Source of the DNA: Halomonas stenophila
Lineage (GTDB): Bacteria > Pseudomonadota > Gammaproteobacteria > Pseudomonadales > Halomonadaceae
Assembly: GCF_014192275.1 (NCBI RefSeq)
Contig: NZ_JACHXR010000002.1
Location: 186,001 to 250,000 of the forward strand
Length of the DNA: 64,000 nt
Reading direction: 5' to 3'
Below the pieces are notes generated by a model, which saw only the letters and a list, made by a program, of their open reading frames with translations, was not told where the DNA came from and made no database searches. The position numbers and the translations under genes were made by a program. This document shows, piece by piece, positions 18,104 to 25,899 of the stretch. Every line of letters starts with the position of its first letter. Position 1 is the first letter of the stretch.

Positions 18104-18110
18104 GTCTGAT

Positions 18111-19058
18111 GTGAAACAGCTGCTATCCTTTGCTGCGACTGGTACGGCTGCCGGTCGTGTCGTCCCCGCGCCGTTGGTGGCGTTTCCGAGCTTCACCCGT
18201 GTCCTGGCGGAACCGGATTGTCTCTCCTGGATACGTGCCGCGCATCCTGCCCGCAAGGGCACGGCACCTCAGCCGCCATCGTTTCGCGCCGGCATGGATG
18301 CCTTGATGCGTCGCTATCAGCGTGAGGCGAAAATGCCGGGTATCCAGCCATTCAATCGGCTCGCCAATGATCGACGGTGGCTCGGGCAGCGCATGGATGA
18401 ACTGGGCGTCGCCACTGCCCGTATCCTGCGTGACGACTTCCCCCTGCAGAACCTGCGAGAGGCACTGGAGGGCATCGATGAGTGTGTTATCAAGCCCAGG
18501 CAGGCGCATAGTTCGCGAGGCGTGATGTCGTTGCGCCGGGTGGGGGAAGTGACCTTTACCTGTCTACAGCAGCGTCGCGAGCTGCGCCTGGTCGAGATTC
18601 TCGACTATTTGTATCGGGACATGCGTGAGCACCAGTTCCCTAATCACTGGCAGCTCGAGGAGCTGCTGCTTCCGCCTTCCGGGCTATTGCGTCCGGTGGA
18701 TGATTTCAAGTTCTATGCCTTCCGGGGGCGTGTCGGCCTGATCCTGCAGGTGGCCCGGGCGCCGGAAGGGCAACGCTATCGCTGGTACGATCGCGACTGG
18801 CAGCCGGTGCATACCGGCAAGTATGAAGAGGCCCTCGATCCTACCCTGTTGCCGCCGCGTGAACCGGGCGCCATGCTCGCCTTGGCGGAAAGGGTATCGG
18901 CCGTCTTGCCGACCCCCTTCTGTCGCATCGATCTCTACGAAGCGCGCCAGGGTGTCGTGCTGGGGGAACTGACCCCAGAGCCGGGAACCTACCATGCCTT
19001 CGGAGAAAGCGCCGATCTGTATATGGGCGCCATGTTCGAGGTGGCGCAACATCTCTAA
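18111..19058 (+). CDS. TupA-like ATP-grasp protein
   Basis: A 315-residue protein with the pattern of the TupA-like ATP-grasp family (TupA is needed for teichuronopeptide in alkaliphilic Bacillus). Motifs: DECVIKPRQAHSSRGVMSL as the ATP-binding lysine strand, DDFKFYAFRGRVGLILQVAR, YRWYDRDWQPVH, FCRIDLYEARQGVVLGELTPEPGTYHAF. The RIDLY and GELT motifs supply the Asp and Glu metal ligands. The opening runs back to 18048, but that N terminus overlaps the small membrane gene and reads WRRWCCCLCL; GTG at 18111 is preferred, although its ribosome binding site is weak. GC is back to the high level of the flanks. Likely role (inference): adding an amino acid to a carboxylated sugar or polymer. Confidence 0.78.
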   Translation: MKQLLSFAATGTAAGRVVPAPLVAFPSFTRVLAEPDCLSWIRAAHPARKGTAPQPPSFRAGMDALMRRYQREAKMPGIQPFNRLANDRRWLGQRMDELGVATARILRDDFPLQNLREALEGIDECVIKPRQAHSSRGVMSLRRVGEVTFTCLQQRRELRLVEILDYLYRDMREHQFPNHWQLEELLLPPSGLLRPVDDFKFYAFRGRVGLILQVARAPEGQRYRWYDRDWQPVHTGKYEEALDPTLLPPREPGAMLALAERVSAVLPTPFCRIDLYEARQGVVLGELTPEPGTYHAFGESADLYMGAMFEVAQHL

Positions 19059-19081
19059 GCCTTGCCGCAGGTAAGTGGTCA

Positions 19082-20146
19082 ATGAATTTATGGATGAATG
19101 CTCGAGGCACCCTGATGAACAGGGTGCCTGAGTCGCATGACGAGATTTTCAAGTTGATGAAGACCCAGGCCCTGGGACCGCTGCTGATCGCCAGGGAGGC
19201 CGAGGGTGACGGTGCCGAGGTGAAGTGGCTATCACGCTATATGTTCGTGGCCCGGGTGGATGAGGTCGATATCCTGTTTCACGACAGCCGTTCGTTGGAT
19301 ACCACGGTGGCCGCCACCTTTGCGGGCCGTAAGGATCTGACGCGTTTGCTGCTCCAGCAGGCCGGTGTGCCCGTCGCACCGGGGGGAGTGGCCAAGAGTC
19401 TGAGCAAGGTCGAGGCCATGCAGAAGGCGATGGGCTCGCCACTGGTCATCAAGCCGAAGACCGGCACCAAGGGGTATGGTATCTCGGTGGGGGTTCAGGA
19501 ACCCGGAGAGCTCAGGCGGGCATTTCGCCGCGCCAACAAGTCGGATAACGGGGTGTTGGTCGAACGTCAGATGCCCGGCATCGAGTACCGCGTGCTGGTG
19601 GTCGGAGGCGCCGTGGTGGGTGCGTTGGGCAAGGAGGCGGCCCACGTGGTGGGCGATGGCCGCTCCAGCATCGCCGAACTGATCGACGCCAAGAACATCG
19701 AGCGGGCCAAGAACCCTCACCTCTCCACTCGCTTGATCAAGGTGCGTAAGCACATTCGCACCAACCTCGAACGACAGCAGCTCAACGTCGAGAGTGTGCT
19801 AGCGGAGGGAAGGAAGGTGTACCTCCGTCATGAGGCCAACTTCTCCGCTGGGGGCGAGACCCTGGACGTGACCGACGATCTGCCCGAGTCCATCAAGGCG
19901 ATCACCGTGGCGGCGGTGGCGGCGATTCCTGGCCTGGAGCTGGCTGGGGTGGATATCATGCTTGACCCCGACGCAGACGACGCGGCGAAGGCGGCCTGCG
20001 TTCTCGAGATCAACACCAATCCCGGCATCGGCGGCCATCATTTTCCTGCCGTCGGGCAGCCGCGTAATGTGGCCCGTGCCATCTGGCGGCACACCCGGGC
20101 GATGATGACGGCGCGCCTGGCTTGGCGGGAAGGACTCATGAATTGA
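19082..20146 (+). CDS. CphA/GshF-type ATP-grasp ligase
   Basis: A protein of up to 354 residues made almost entirely of one ATP-grasp domain: LVIKPKTGTKGYGISVG (about 120), VERQMPGIEYRVLVVGG, HVVGDGRSSIAELIDAKN, AGVDIMLDPDADD and CVLEINTNPGIGGHHFP. All nucleotide and metal motifs are present and no acylphosphatase tail is fused, so this may be the stand-alone active ligase. Three in-frame ATGs are possible (19082, 19094, 19115). AGG at 19068-19070 favours the first, while 19115 lies in the loop of a perfect hairpin (19105-19129). The last codon overlaps the next gene's ATG (TGATG), tying the ligase cluster to the glycosyltransferase cluster. Confidence 0.85.
   Translation: MNLWMNARGTLMNRVPESHDEIFKLMKTQALGPLLIAREAEGDGAEVKWLSRYMFVARVDEVDILFHDSRSLDTTVAATFAGRKDLTRLLLQQAGVPVAPGGVAKSLSKVEAMQKAMGSPLVIKPKTGTKGYGISVGVQEPGELRRAFRRANKSDNGVLVERQMPGIEYRVLVVGGAVVGALGKEAAHVVGDGRSSIAELIDAKNIERAKNPHLSTRLIKVRKHIRTNLERQQLNVESVLAEGRKVYLRHEANFSAGGETLDVTDDLPESIKAITVAAVAAIPGLELAGVDIMLDPDADDAAKAACVLEINTNPGIGGHHFPAVGQPRNVARAIWRHTRAMMTARLAWREGLMN
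19101..19132 (+). other. Perfect hairpin at the alternative start of the ATP-grasp gene
   Basis: AGGCACCCTG (19105-19114) pairs with CAGGGTGCCT (19120-19129) around the loop ATGAA; three more pairs extend the stem after one bulge. The in-frame ATG at 19115 sits in the loop. No T-run follows. It may hide or present that start codon, or may simply be coding sequence. Confidence 0.45.
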
Positions 20147-22188
20147 TGAAGATCATCCCGGGCGGCATGCTGAAGCGTTGGGTCGGGCATGTCCGCCGTT
20201 TCTTGCCGCTCTGGCCCAGTCACGGCGAGCGTGGGCAACTGAGGCTGATACGTCAGCATGGCATGTTCCAGCCGCATTTCTACCTGGCACAGCTCCCTGC
20301 CTGGCGCCGCCTGCTGGCCTGGCGTCCGGCACTGCATTTCCTGCGCAGTGGCTGGCGCCTCGGGTATGCACCGGATCCGCGGTTCGCGACCGAGTGGTAT
20401 CTGGACCGCTATGACGATGTGCGCCAGACCAGGAGCAATCCCCTGGTACATTTCCTGCGCCACGGCGTGCATGAGGGGCGCCGGCCCTCCCCCGAAGGGG
20501 TGCTCAGCGATTTGCCCTTCCTGCGGGGAACCGCGCTCTGGTACCACCGTCAGTTATGGCAGGGACATGCCCATGCCGCCTTGCCGCGGTTACGGGCCCT
20601 GGCAGAGGCCGGCGATGGCAAGGCGTACTGGTACCTGGCTGGCTGGGCGTACGGTCATGGCCGCTATCGGCAGGCACTGGGCCTCCTTGGGCATGGCCGT
20701 GCCTTGGCCGCAAGCCCCTTCGCACCCTATGTGGCTCAGGCTAGGGTCAAGTGTCTGTCGCGGCTGGGAGATGAGGAGGGCGTGCTGGCCGAGATGACGG
20801 CCGGCCATCTGGGAGACGATCCACTGACCGAGGCGCTGGTGGAGGCGAGCCTGGTGTCTCGGCCGGCGGTGCGGCGCCTGGAGGCGTTGAATCGGCTGTA
20901 TCAACGTCACAAGCTGGCAAGGCTGCGGATACGTCGGGGAGCGGCCTTCGAGTTGGCGAGTCTGGAGACGCGGCGGGTCGCCGCCAAGCCGCGTCGTGAA
21001 ATGCCCTTGGTATCGGTGGTGGTGCCTGCCTTCAATGCCGAGGCCACCTTGAACATGGCGCTGGACAGCCTGCTGGCCCAGAGCTGGCCACACCTCGAGA
21101 TCATTGTCGTCGATGATGCCAGTGGCGATGGCACGGCCGAACTGGTGGCGCAGCGGGCTCGCTATGAGCCGCGGCTGAGCCTGCTGCGGCACGAGCGCAA
21201 CTGCGGTGCCTACGCGGCACGCAACACCGGCATGCGCGCCGCCCGTGGGCCCTATGTCACGGTGCATGACAGCGACGACTGGTCCCATCCGCAGAAGATC
21301 GAGCGGCAGGTCACCGAGTTGATGAATAGCCGTGAGGCCAAGGGGGCGGTGTCGTTCTGGGTGCGAGCCGATTCGCAGCTGCGCATCGTCGGCCCCTGGC
21401 ACCTGTGTGGCGATTGGCTGGAGATCAATCCCTCGTCACTGATGGTATCGCGTGAGGTGCTGGACGAGTTGGGGCTGTGGGATCCGGTTCGCGTGGCCGC
21501 CGACAACGAGTTCGTCGACCGCCTGATGTGCCGTTACGGCAAGCAGGCGCTGCTGCGGGTATGTCCGCAGCTGCCCTTGGCGTTCTCCCTGGTGCAGCCC
21601 GATTCCTTGACACAGCACTCGGCCACGCACGTGCGTACGGTGCAGCATGGCGTGCGTCAGCTCTACCATCAGGCGGCTCGCTGGTGGCATGGACGCCAGG
21701 TGGTGCCGACGCTGGATGTAGAGCATCGTCGCCGGGCCTTTCCTGCGCCTCTGGGAAACCTGCCCCAGGCATCCAGTGCCTTCGATGTCGCCGTGCTGGC
21801 CGACCTCTCGCCACGTAACCCCGCATTGTTCCCTCTGCTGGAGCGGGTGCTCAGGCTCCGTCAGGCCGGGCAGACGGTGGTGCTCTGCCCTTGGACGAGG
21901 CCCGATGACTTCGCCACGCGACAGGTGGCCGGCGAGGTCTGGGAACTCTGCCATGAGGAAGACCTGGCGATCGCCCATGCCGACGTCGCCCTCACTTCCC
22001 GGCGACTGCTGGTGCAGTCGCTCGGTGAGCCGGAGAGCTGGCCGGACCGCGTGCCACAATTGCGGGTCGAGGGTCAGATGAGCCGGCTGGACGAGCAGGC
22101 GCTGCCGAAAGGGCTGGCCGATGTCTTGCGCCACTATCTGACTCAGGGAGGGCGAGAGGTAGAGGCATCCCATGATGACGAGGCTTGA
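20146..22188 (+). CDS. WYL-repeat family 2 glycosyltransferase
   Basis: A 680-residue protein. The N-terminal 110 residues hold WYL-type modules (FQPHFYLAQL, then FATEWYLDRYDDV...NPLVHFLRHGVHEGRRPSP). A helical repeat-like middle follows (AYWYLAGWAYGHGRYRQALGLL), then a GT2 domain at about 285-520 with LVSVVVPAFNAEATL, EIIVVDDASGDGTAEL, NCGAYAARNTGM and the metal motif HDSDDW, and a C-terminal 150 residues of unknown fold. It should add a sugar to the growing capsule chain in the cytoplasm. An opening extends to 20122, but ATG 20146 overlaps the preceding stop by one base and has AAGGA about eleven bases upstream. First gene of a chain of five glycosyltransferase genes. Confidence 0.88.
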   Translation: MKIIPGGMLKRWVGHVRRFLPLWPSHGERGQLRLIRQHGMFQPHFYLAQLPAWRRLLAWRPALHFLRSGWRLGYAPDPRFATEWYLDRYDDVRQTRSNPLVHFLRHGVHEGRRPSPEGVLSDLPFLRGTALWYHRQLWQGHAHAALPRLRALAEAGDGKAYWYLAGWAYGHGRYRQALGLLGHGRALAASPFAPYVAQARVKCLSRLGDEEGVLAEMTAGHLGDDPLTEALVEASLVSRPAVRRLEALNRLYQRHKLARLRIRRGAAFELASLETRRVAAKPRREMPLVSVVVPAFNAEATLNMALDSLLAQSWPHLEIIVVDDASGDGTAELVAQRARYEPRLSLLRHERNCGAYAARNTGMRAARGPYVTVHDSDDWSHPQKIERQVTELMNSREAKGAVSFWVRADSQLRIVGPWHLCGDWLEINPSSLMVSREVLDELGLWDPVRVAADNEFVDRLMCRYGKQALLRVCPQLPLAFSLVQPDSLTQHSATHVRTVQHGVRQLYHQAARWWHGRQVVPTLDVEHRRRAFPAPLGNLPQASSAFDVAVLADLSPRNPALFPLLERVLRLRQAGQTVVLCPWTRPDDFATRQVAGEVWELCHEEDLAIAHADVALTSRRLLVQSLGEPESWPDRVPQLRVEGQMSRLDEQALPKGLADVLRHYLTQGGREVEASHDDEA

Positions 22189-23662
22189 GCGGTGGCGGAA
22201 AGGGTGGCGTCGGCATGGCTGGCGCCACCCTTTGTTGTTTTGGGCGGCGCGTCATCTACTGGATCCGGCGTGGTATCTGGCGCGCTATCCGGACGTCGCC
22301 GAGGCGGGCCTGAATCCGCTGCACCACTTCCTCGCCTTCGGGCTGGGGGAGGGGCGTGAGCCCTCGCCCCGACTCAGCTTGAGTGGCTATGCCTGGCGTT
22401 ACGGGCGCGGTCGGTGGGCGCCCGAGCAGGCCTTGCTGCATTACTGGGCCTGGGGGCGTTGGCGCGGGGCCGAGCCGTTGCCCCTGGCCCACGGGAGCCA
22501 TGCCCGCAGCCAAGGGCGTCCGCGTCTGGTGGTGTGCGCGCATAGCCTGGGGCCACGCCTGTTCGGCGCCGAGCGCAGCCTGCTGGATGTGGTGCGTGGC
22601 CTGGAGGCGTTGGGGTGCGAGGTGGTGGTCAGCGTGCCCAATGCCAGCCATCCGGCCTACCTGGCCACGCTGCTGGCGCACTGCCACGCCGTCAAGGTGC
22701 TGCCTTATACCTGGTGGCAGGCCCAGCGGCCGGCGTGTGAGGCCAGCGTCGAGGCCTTCGTCCAGCTGCTGCGCGAGTGTCGCGCCGATGGGGTCTATCT
22801 CAATACCCTGACCCTGGACGCGCCGGCGCTGGCAGCCCGGACCCTGGGGCTGAAGGTCATCACCCATGTGCGCGAACTGCCGGATCACGATCCGGCGTTG
22901 TGCCAGGCACTTGGCGCCGACCCCGTGGCGGTAGTGGCGCGTGTCGTGGCGGACAGCGACCTGATCGTCGCCAACTCCTGTCATACCGCCCAGGCCTTCG
23001 CGAGGCATGCGAGCCAGGTGCGGGTGGTCCCCAACACCCTGGAGATGAGCGATTGGCTGGCGCTGCCGCCTCCCGCCGTGCCCGGCGATCGGCCCCTGCG
23101 GGTCGGCATGCTCGGCAGCCTGGTGGCCAAGAAGGGGGTGGCAGATTTCGCGGCCATGGCCGACGCTCTGGCGACCCGTGGCGTGCCGGCGGAGTGCGTG
23201 CTGTTCGGCGAGGCCACCTCGGAACTGGAGGCGCTGCTGGCGCGACGGGCCCCAGGCGAGGGGCCGGGCAATCTGGTCCATCGGGGCTACGTGGATGACC
23301 CTCGCGAGGCCTTGGCCGAGCTGGATGTGGTGGTGAGCCTGTCACACTTCCAGGAGTCCTTCGGGCGTACCGTGCTGGAAGCCATGGCCGCGGCGCGTCC
23401 GGTGGTGGCCTATGCCTGGGGCGCCCTGCCGGAACTGGTGGAAGAGGGACGCACGGGGTTTCTGGTACCCTTCGGCGACCCGACGACGGTCGCGAGCCGA
23501 ATTGCCGCGTTGGCTGCCCGGCCCGAGCGCCTGGTCGCCATGGGCGCCGCCGGGCGCGAGCGTGCCCTGGCACATTTCGATCGGCCGGCGTTTGCCGGGG
23601 CGCTCGGCGAGGCCATCGAGACGGTGTTTCCAGTCATGACAACGAAGCGATCAACGCAGTGA
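22172..23662 (+). CDS. WYL-module GT4-type glycosyltransferase
   Basis: A 496-residue protein. Residues 26-75 carry a WYL module (DPAWYLARYPDVAEAGLNPLHHFLAFGLGEGREPSP), and a second weaker copy (YAWRYGRGRWAPEQALLHYWAWG) follows. From about 115 it is a GT-B glycosyltransferase of the GT4 kind, with the acceptor-side pattern GAERSLLDVVRGLEALG, NTLTLD, ITHVRELPDHD, RVGMLGSLVAKKGVADF and the donor-site motif ESFGRTVLEAMAAARPVVA (about 392-410, with E of the EX7E pair). Two adjacent ATGs (22172, 22175) lie within the end of the previous gene, a 17-base overlap. Donor and acceptor cannot be told from sequence. Confidence 0.88.
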   Translation: MMTRLERWRKGWRRHGWRHPLLFWAARHLLDPAWYLARYPDVAEAGLNPLHHFLAFGLGEGREPSPRLSLSGYAWRYGRGRWAPEQALLHYWAWGRWRGAEPLPLAHGSHARSQGRPRLVVCAHSLGPRLFGAERSLLDVVRGLEALGCEVVVSVPNASHPAYLATLLAHCHAVKVLPYTWWQAQRPACEASVEAFVQLLRECRADGVYLNTLTLDAPALAARTLGLKVITHVRELPDHDPALCQALGADPVAVVARVVADSDLIVANSCHTAQAFARHASQVRVVPNTLEMSDWLALPPPAVPGDRPLRVGMLGSLVAKKGVADFAAMADALATRGVPAECVLFGEATSELEALLARRAPGEGPGNLVHRGYVDDPREALAELDVVVSLSHFQESFGRTVLEAMAAARPVVAYAWGALPELVEEGRTGFLVPFGDPTTVASRIAALAARPERLVAMGAAGRERALAHFDRPAFAGALGEAIETVFPVMTTKRSTQ

Positions 23663-25899
23663 GCAATGATTTACCCAAGCTGGGCGTGGCGGCTATCGTC
23701 AAGAACGAACTGGCCGATCTCCGGGAGTGGCTCGCCTTCCACCTGGCGGTGGGGGTGTCGCACTTCCTGATCGCCGACAACGAGAGCAGCGACGGGACTC
23801 GCGAGTACTTGCAACTGCTCGAGTCCCTGGGGTTGGTGACCCTGGTCGAGGTGCCGACGGTGGGCGAGGAGAAGCCCCAACTGCCGGCCTACCGGGAGCT
23901 GTTGGCACGCTGCCCCGCCGATCTGGAACTGCTGGCCTTCATCGATGCCGACGAATACCTGCTGCCACTGGCCAGCAAGGAGGCGGCGCCTTCCCTGCTG
24001 CCGTGGCTGGCGGGGGTCTTTGCCGATGAGGCCGTCGGCGCGCTGGCGCTCAACTGGGCCTGCTTCGGCTCCTCGGGAGCGCGCTTTCGCGAGGAGGGGC
24101 TGGTCATCGAACGCTTTCGGCAGCGCGCGCCGCGTACCTTCCGTACCAATCGCCACTACAAGAGCATCGTCCGGCCCGACTGCGTCGGGAAGTTCCTCAA
24201 CCCCCACCATGTCGAACTGAGCCGCGGCCACTATGTGAATGGCCAGGGAGATCCCCTCGAGCCACTGGAGGAGCGGCCGGGCCTCAGCCGTCAGGTGGTG
24301 TGGGCCGGTGCCAGGGTCAATCACTACATCATCAAGTCGGTGGAGGAGTTCCTGCTGGGCAAGTCGGCGCGCGGCAGCGCGGCGACGCCGGGGTATCACA
24401 AGGGACCTGAGTACTTCCAGCGTTTCGACCGCAACGACAAGACCTGTCGTCTGGCCGAGCGCCTGGCGCCCGAGGTGCACCGCCAGTTGCTGGCATTACC
24501 GGTCGTGCAGTCCGTGGCGGAGCGCTCGAGGCGTCGTCCCGGGATGTGGCGTTCGCTGAGACGACTGCTGCCGGGGGAAGGGACGGCGCCGGCCACTTCG
24601 CCGCCGGCACCGGTGTCCGAGTGGTCACTGCAGACGCCGACGGCGGAGTGGGTCGTTCGCAGCCAGCGGGGGCTGCTCTTCCAGGGGCGAGTGGTGCTGG
24701 CTACGGGGCATGGCGCGGAGGAAGTGGCGCTGCGGGTCGCCTGGGAGGAGGAGAGCGACCTGGTCCATTCCCTGGCGCTCGAGCGCCGGCCGGATGGGCG
24801 AGAGGGCGCCGTCTTCCGCCTGGAGGTACCGCGCGCGGCGGGCACCTTCGCCCTGCGGTTGTCGCTGGATGAGCGGCTCATCGAGCTCGGGCGGTTGAGC
24901 GTTGCGGCGGCCGAGTCCCCGAGTCCGGAGCGAGGCGCCGTGCTGGTCGGCAGGCAGGGATGGCTGTTCCTGGATCAGGATACCAACGCCAGCGTGCACC
25001 AGCACTGCGGCCAGCTGCAGCTGAATGCCACGGGCCTCCGGCGTTGGTCGGTCTTCGCGGAGGCGTTCAAGCGCCTCGCCGCGACCCATGGCGCCGACTG
25101 TGCCCTGCTGGTGGCGCCCAGCAAGGAGCGCGTGATGCAGCAGTATCATCCGCTGCCGGCCGCCGAGGCGATCCCGGTGGATCAGGTGGCGGCGGCGTTG
25201 CCGACGTCCCTGCTGGTCTATCCGCTGGAAGCGCTGCGTGCCCTCGGTGATGCGGCCTACTACGTGACGGATACCCATTGGACGCACCGGGGCGCCCTGG
25301 CGGCCACCCTGGCGACGCTACGCGCGCTGGGGCGGGAGTGCGAGGCGGTCGACGCCTTGTTCGCCGCCGACGAATATGCGCCTGTCCAGATCAAGGGCGA
25401 CCTGGGCGGCAAGCTGTCGCCGGCGAGAACGGCGACGGCCCAGCGCCAGACCTCCTTCCATCATGAGACCTGCAAGCGTTATGACAATGGACTGCCCAAC
25501 ATGGGCCGGATGATCGTATGGGAGAACCCCGACGCGCTGTATGGGCGGCAGCACTGCCTGCTGTTCGGCGCATCGTCGAGCCTCTCGATGTTCCAGTTCC
25601 TGGTGCGGCTATTCGGGCGCCTGACGTTCGTCCATTCGGCCGGCAGCGTGGATCTGGCGCTGGTCGAGGCGCTGGCGCCCGATGTGCTGCTGGCACAGAC
25701 CAATGCGCGATTCATGGCCCGCGCCCCGACCCTGACGTTCTCCCTGGCCGATGTCATCGCCCACAAGGCGGAGGAGTCGCGGCAGCGTGAGGCGCCGATG
25801 GCGGCGGATCGGCGGACCACGGTGGTGTCGCCGGAGCTGGCGCGCCTGGGGCTGGTGACCTGGGACCGTGCCTTGCCGGCCGGGTGGTTCGCGTCATGA
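23659..25899 (+). CDS. Glycosyltransferase fused to AlgX/AlgJ-like SGNH domain
   Basis: A 746-residue fusion. Residues 1-230 resemble the GT92/Glyco_tranf_2_4 kind: GVAAIVKNELADLREWLAFHL, FLIADNESSDGT, AFIDADEYLLP and a later LNPHHVELS/NHYI pattern. A beta-rich linker follows (about 300-425). Residues about 430-700 resemble AlgX/AlgJ polysaccharide O-acetylation proteins: GRQGWLFLDQD, LLVAPSKERVMQQYHP, the catalytic-type motif DTHWTHRGAL (537-541), and LLFGASSSLSMFQFL as nucleophile-type strand. No signal peptide is visible, so the acetyl-transfer-like domain would be cytoplasmic, unlike AlgX. The GTG start at 23659 overlaps the previous stop. Expected role: transfers a sugar and modifies it, perhaps by acetylation. 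Confidence 0.82.
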   Translation: MSNDLPKLGVAAIVKNELADLREWLAFHLAVGVSHFLIADNESSDGTREYLQLLESLGLVTLVEVPTVGEEKPQLPAYRELLARCPADLELLAFIDADEYLLPLASKEAAPSLLPWLAGVFADEAVGALALNWACFGSSGARFREEGLVIERFRQRAPRTFRTNRHYKSIVRPDCVGKFLNPHHVELSRGHYVNGQGDPLEPLEERPGLSRQVVWAGARVNHYIIKSVEEFLLGKSARGSAATPGYHKGPEYFQRFDRNDKTCRLAERLAPEVHRQLLALPVVQSVAERSRRRPGMWRSLRRLLPGEGTAPATSPPAPVSEWSLQTPTAEWVVRSQRGLLFQGRVVLATGHGAEEVALRVAWEEESDLVHSLALERRPDGREGAVFRLEVPRAAGTFALRLSLDERLIELGRLSVAAAESPSPERGAVLVGRQGWLFLDQDTNASVHQHCGQLQLNATGLRRWSVFAEAFKRLAATHGADCALLVAPSKERVMQQYHPLPAAEAIPVDQVAAALPTSLLVYPLEALRALGDAAYYVTDTHWTHRGALAATLATLRALGRECEAVDALFAADEYAPVQIKGDLGGKLSPARTATAQRQTSFHHETCKRYDNGLPNMGRMIVWENPDALYGRQHCLLFGASSSLSMFQFLVRLFGRLTFVHSAGSVDLALVEALAPDVLLAQTNARFMARAPTLTFSLADVIAHKAEESRQREAPMAADRRTTVVSPELARLGLVTWDRALPAGWFAS

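Noticed and set aside
18048..18110. ATG 18048 as start of the TupA-like gene
   Set aside because: It would overlap the small membrane gene and begins with a Cys/Trp-rich stretch; GTG 18111 fits better.
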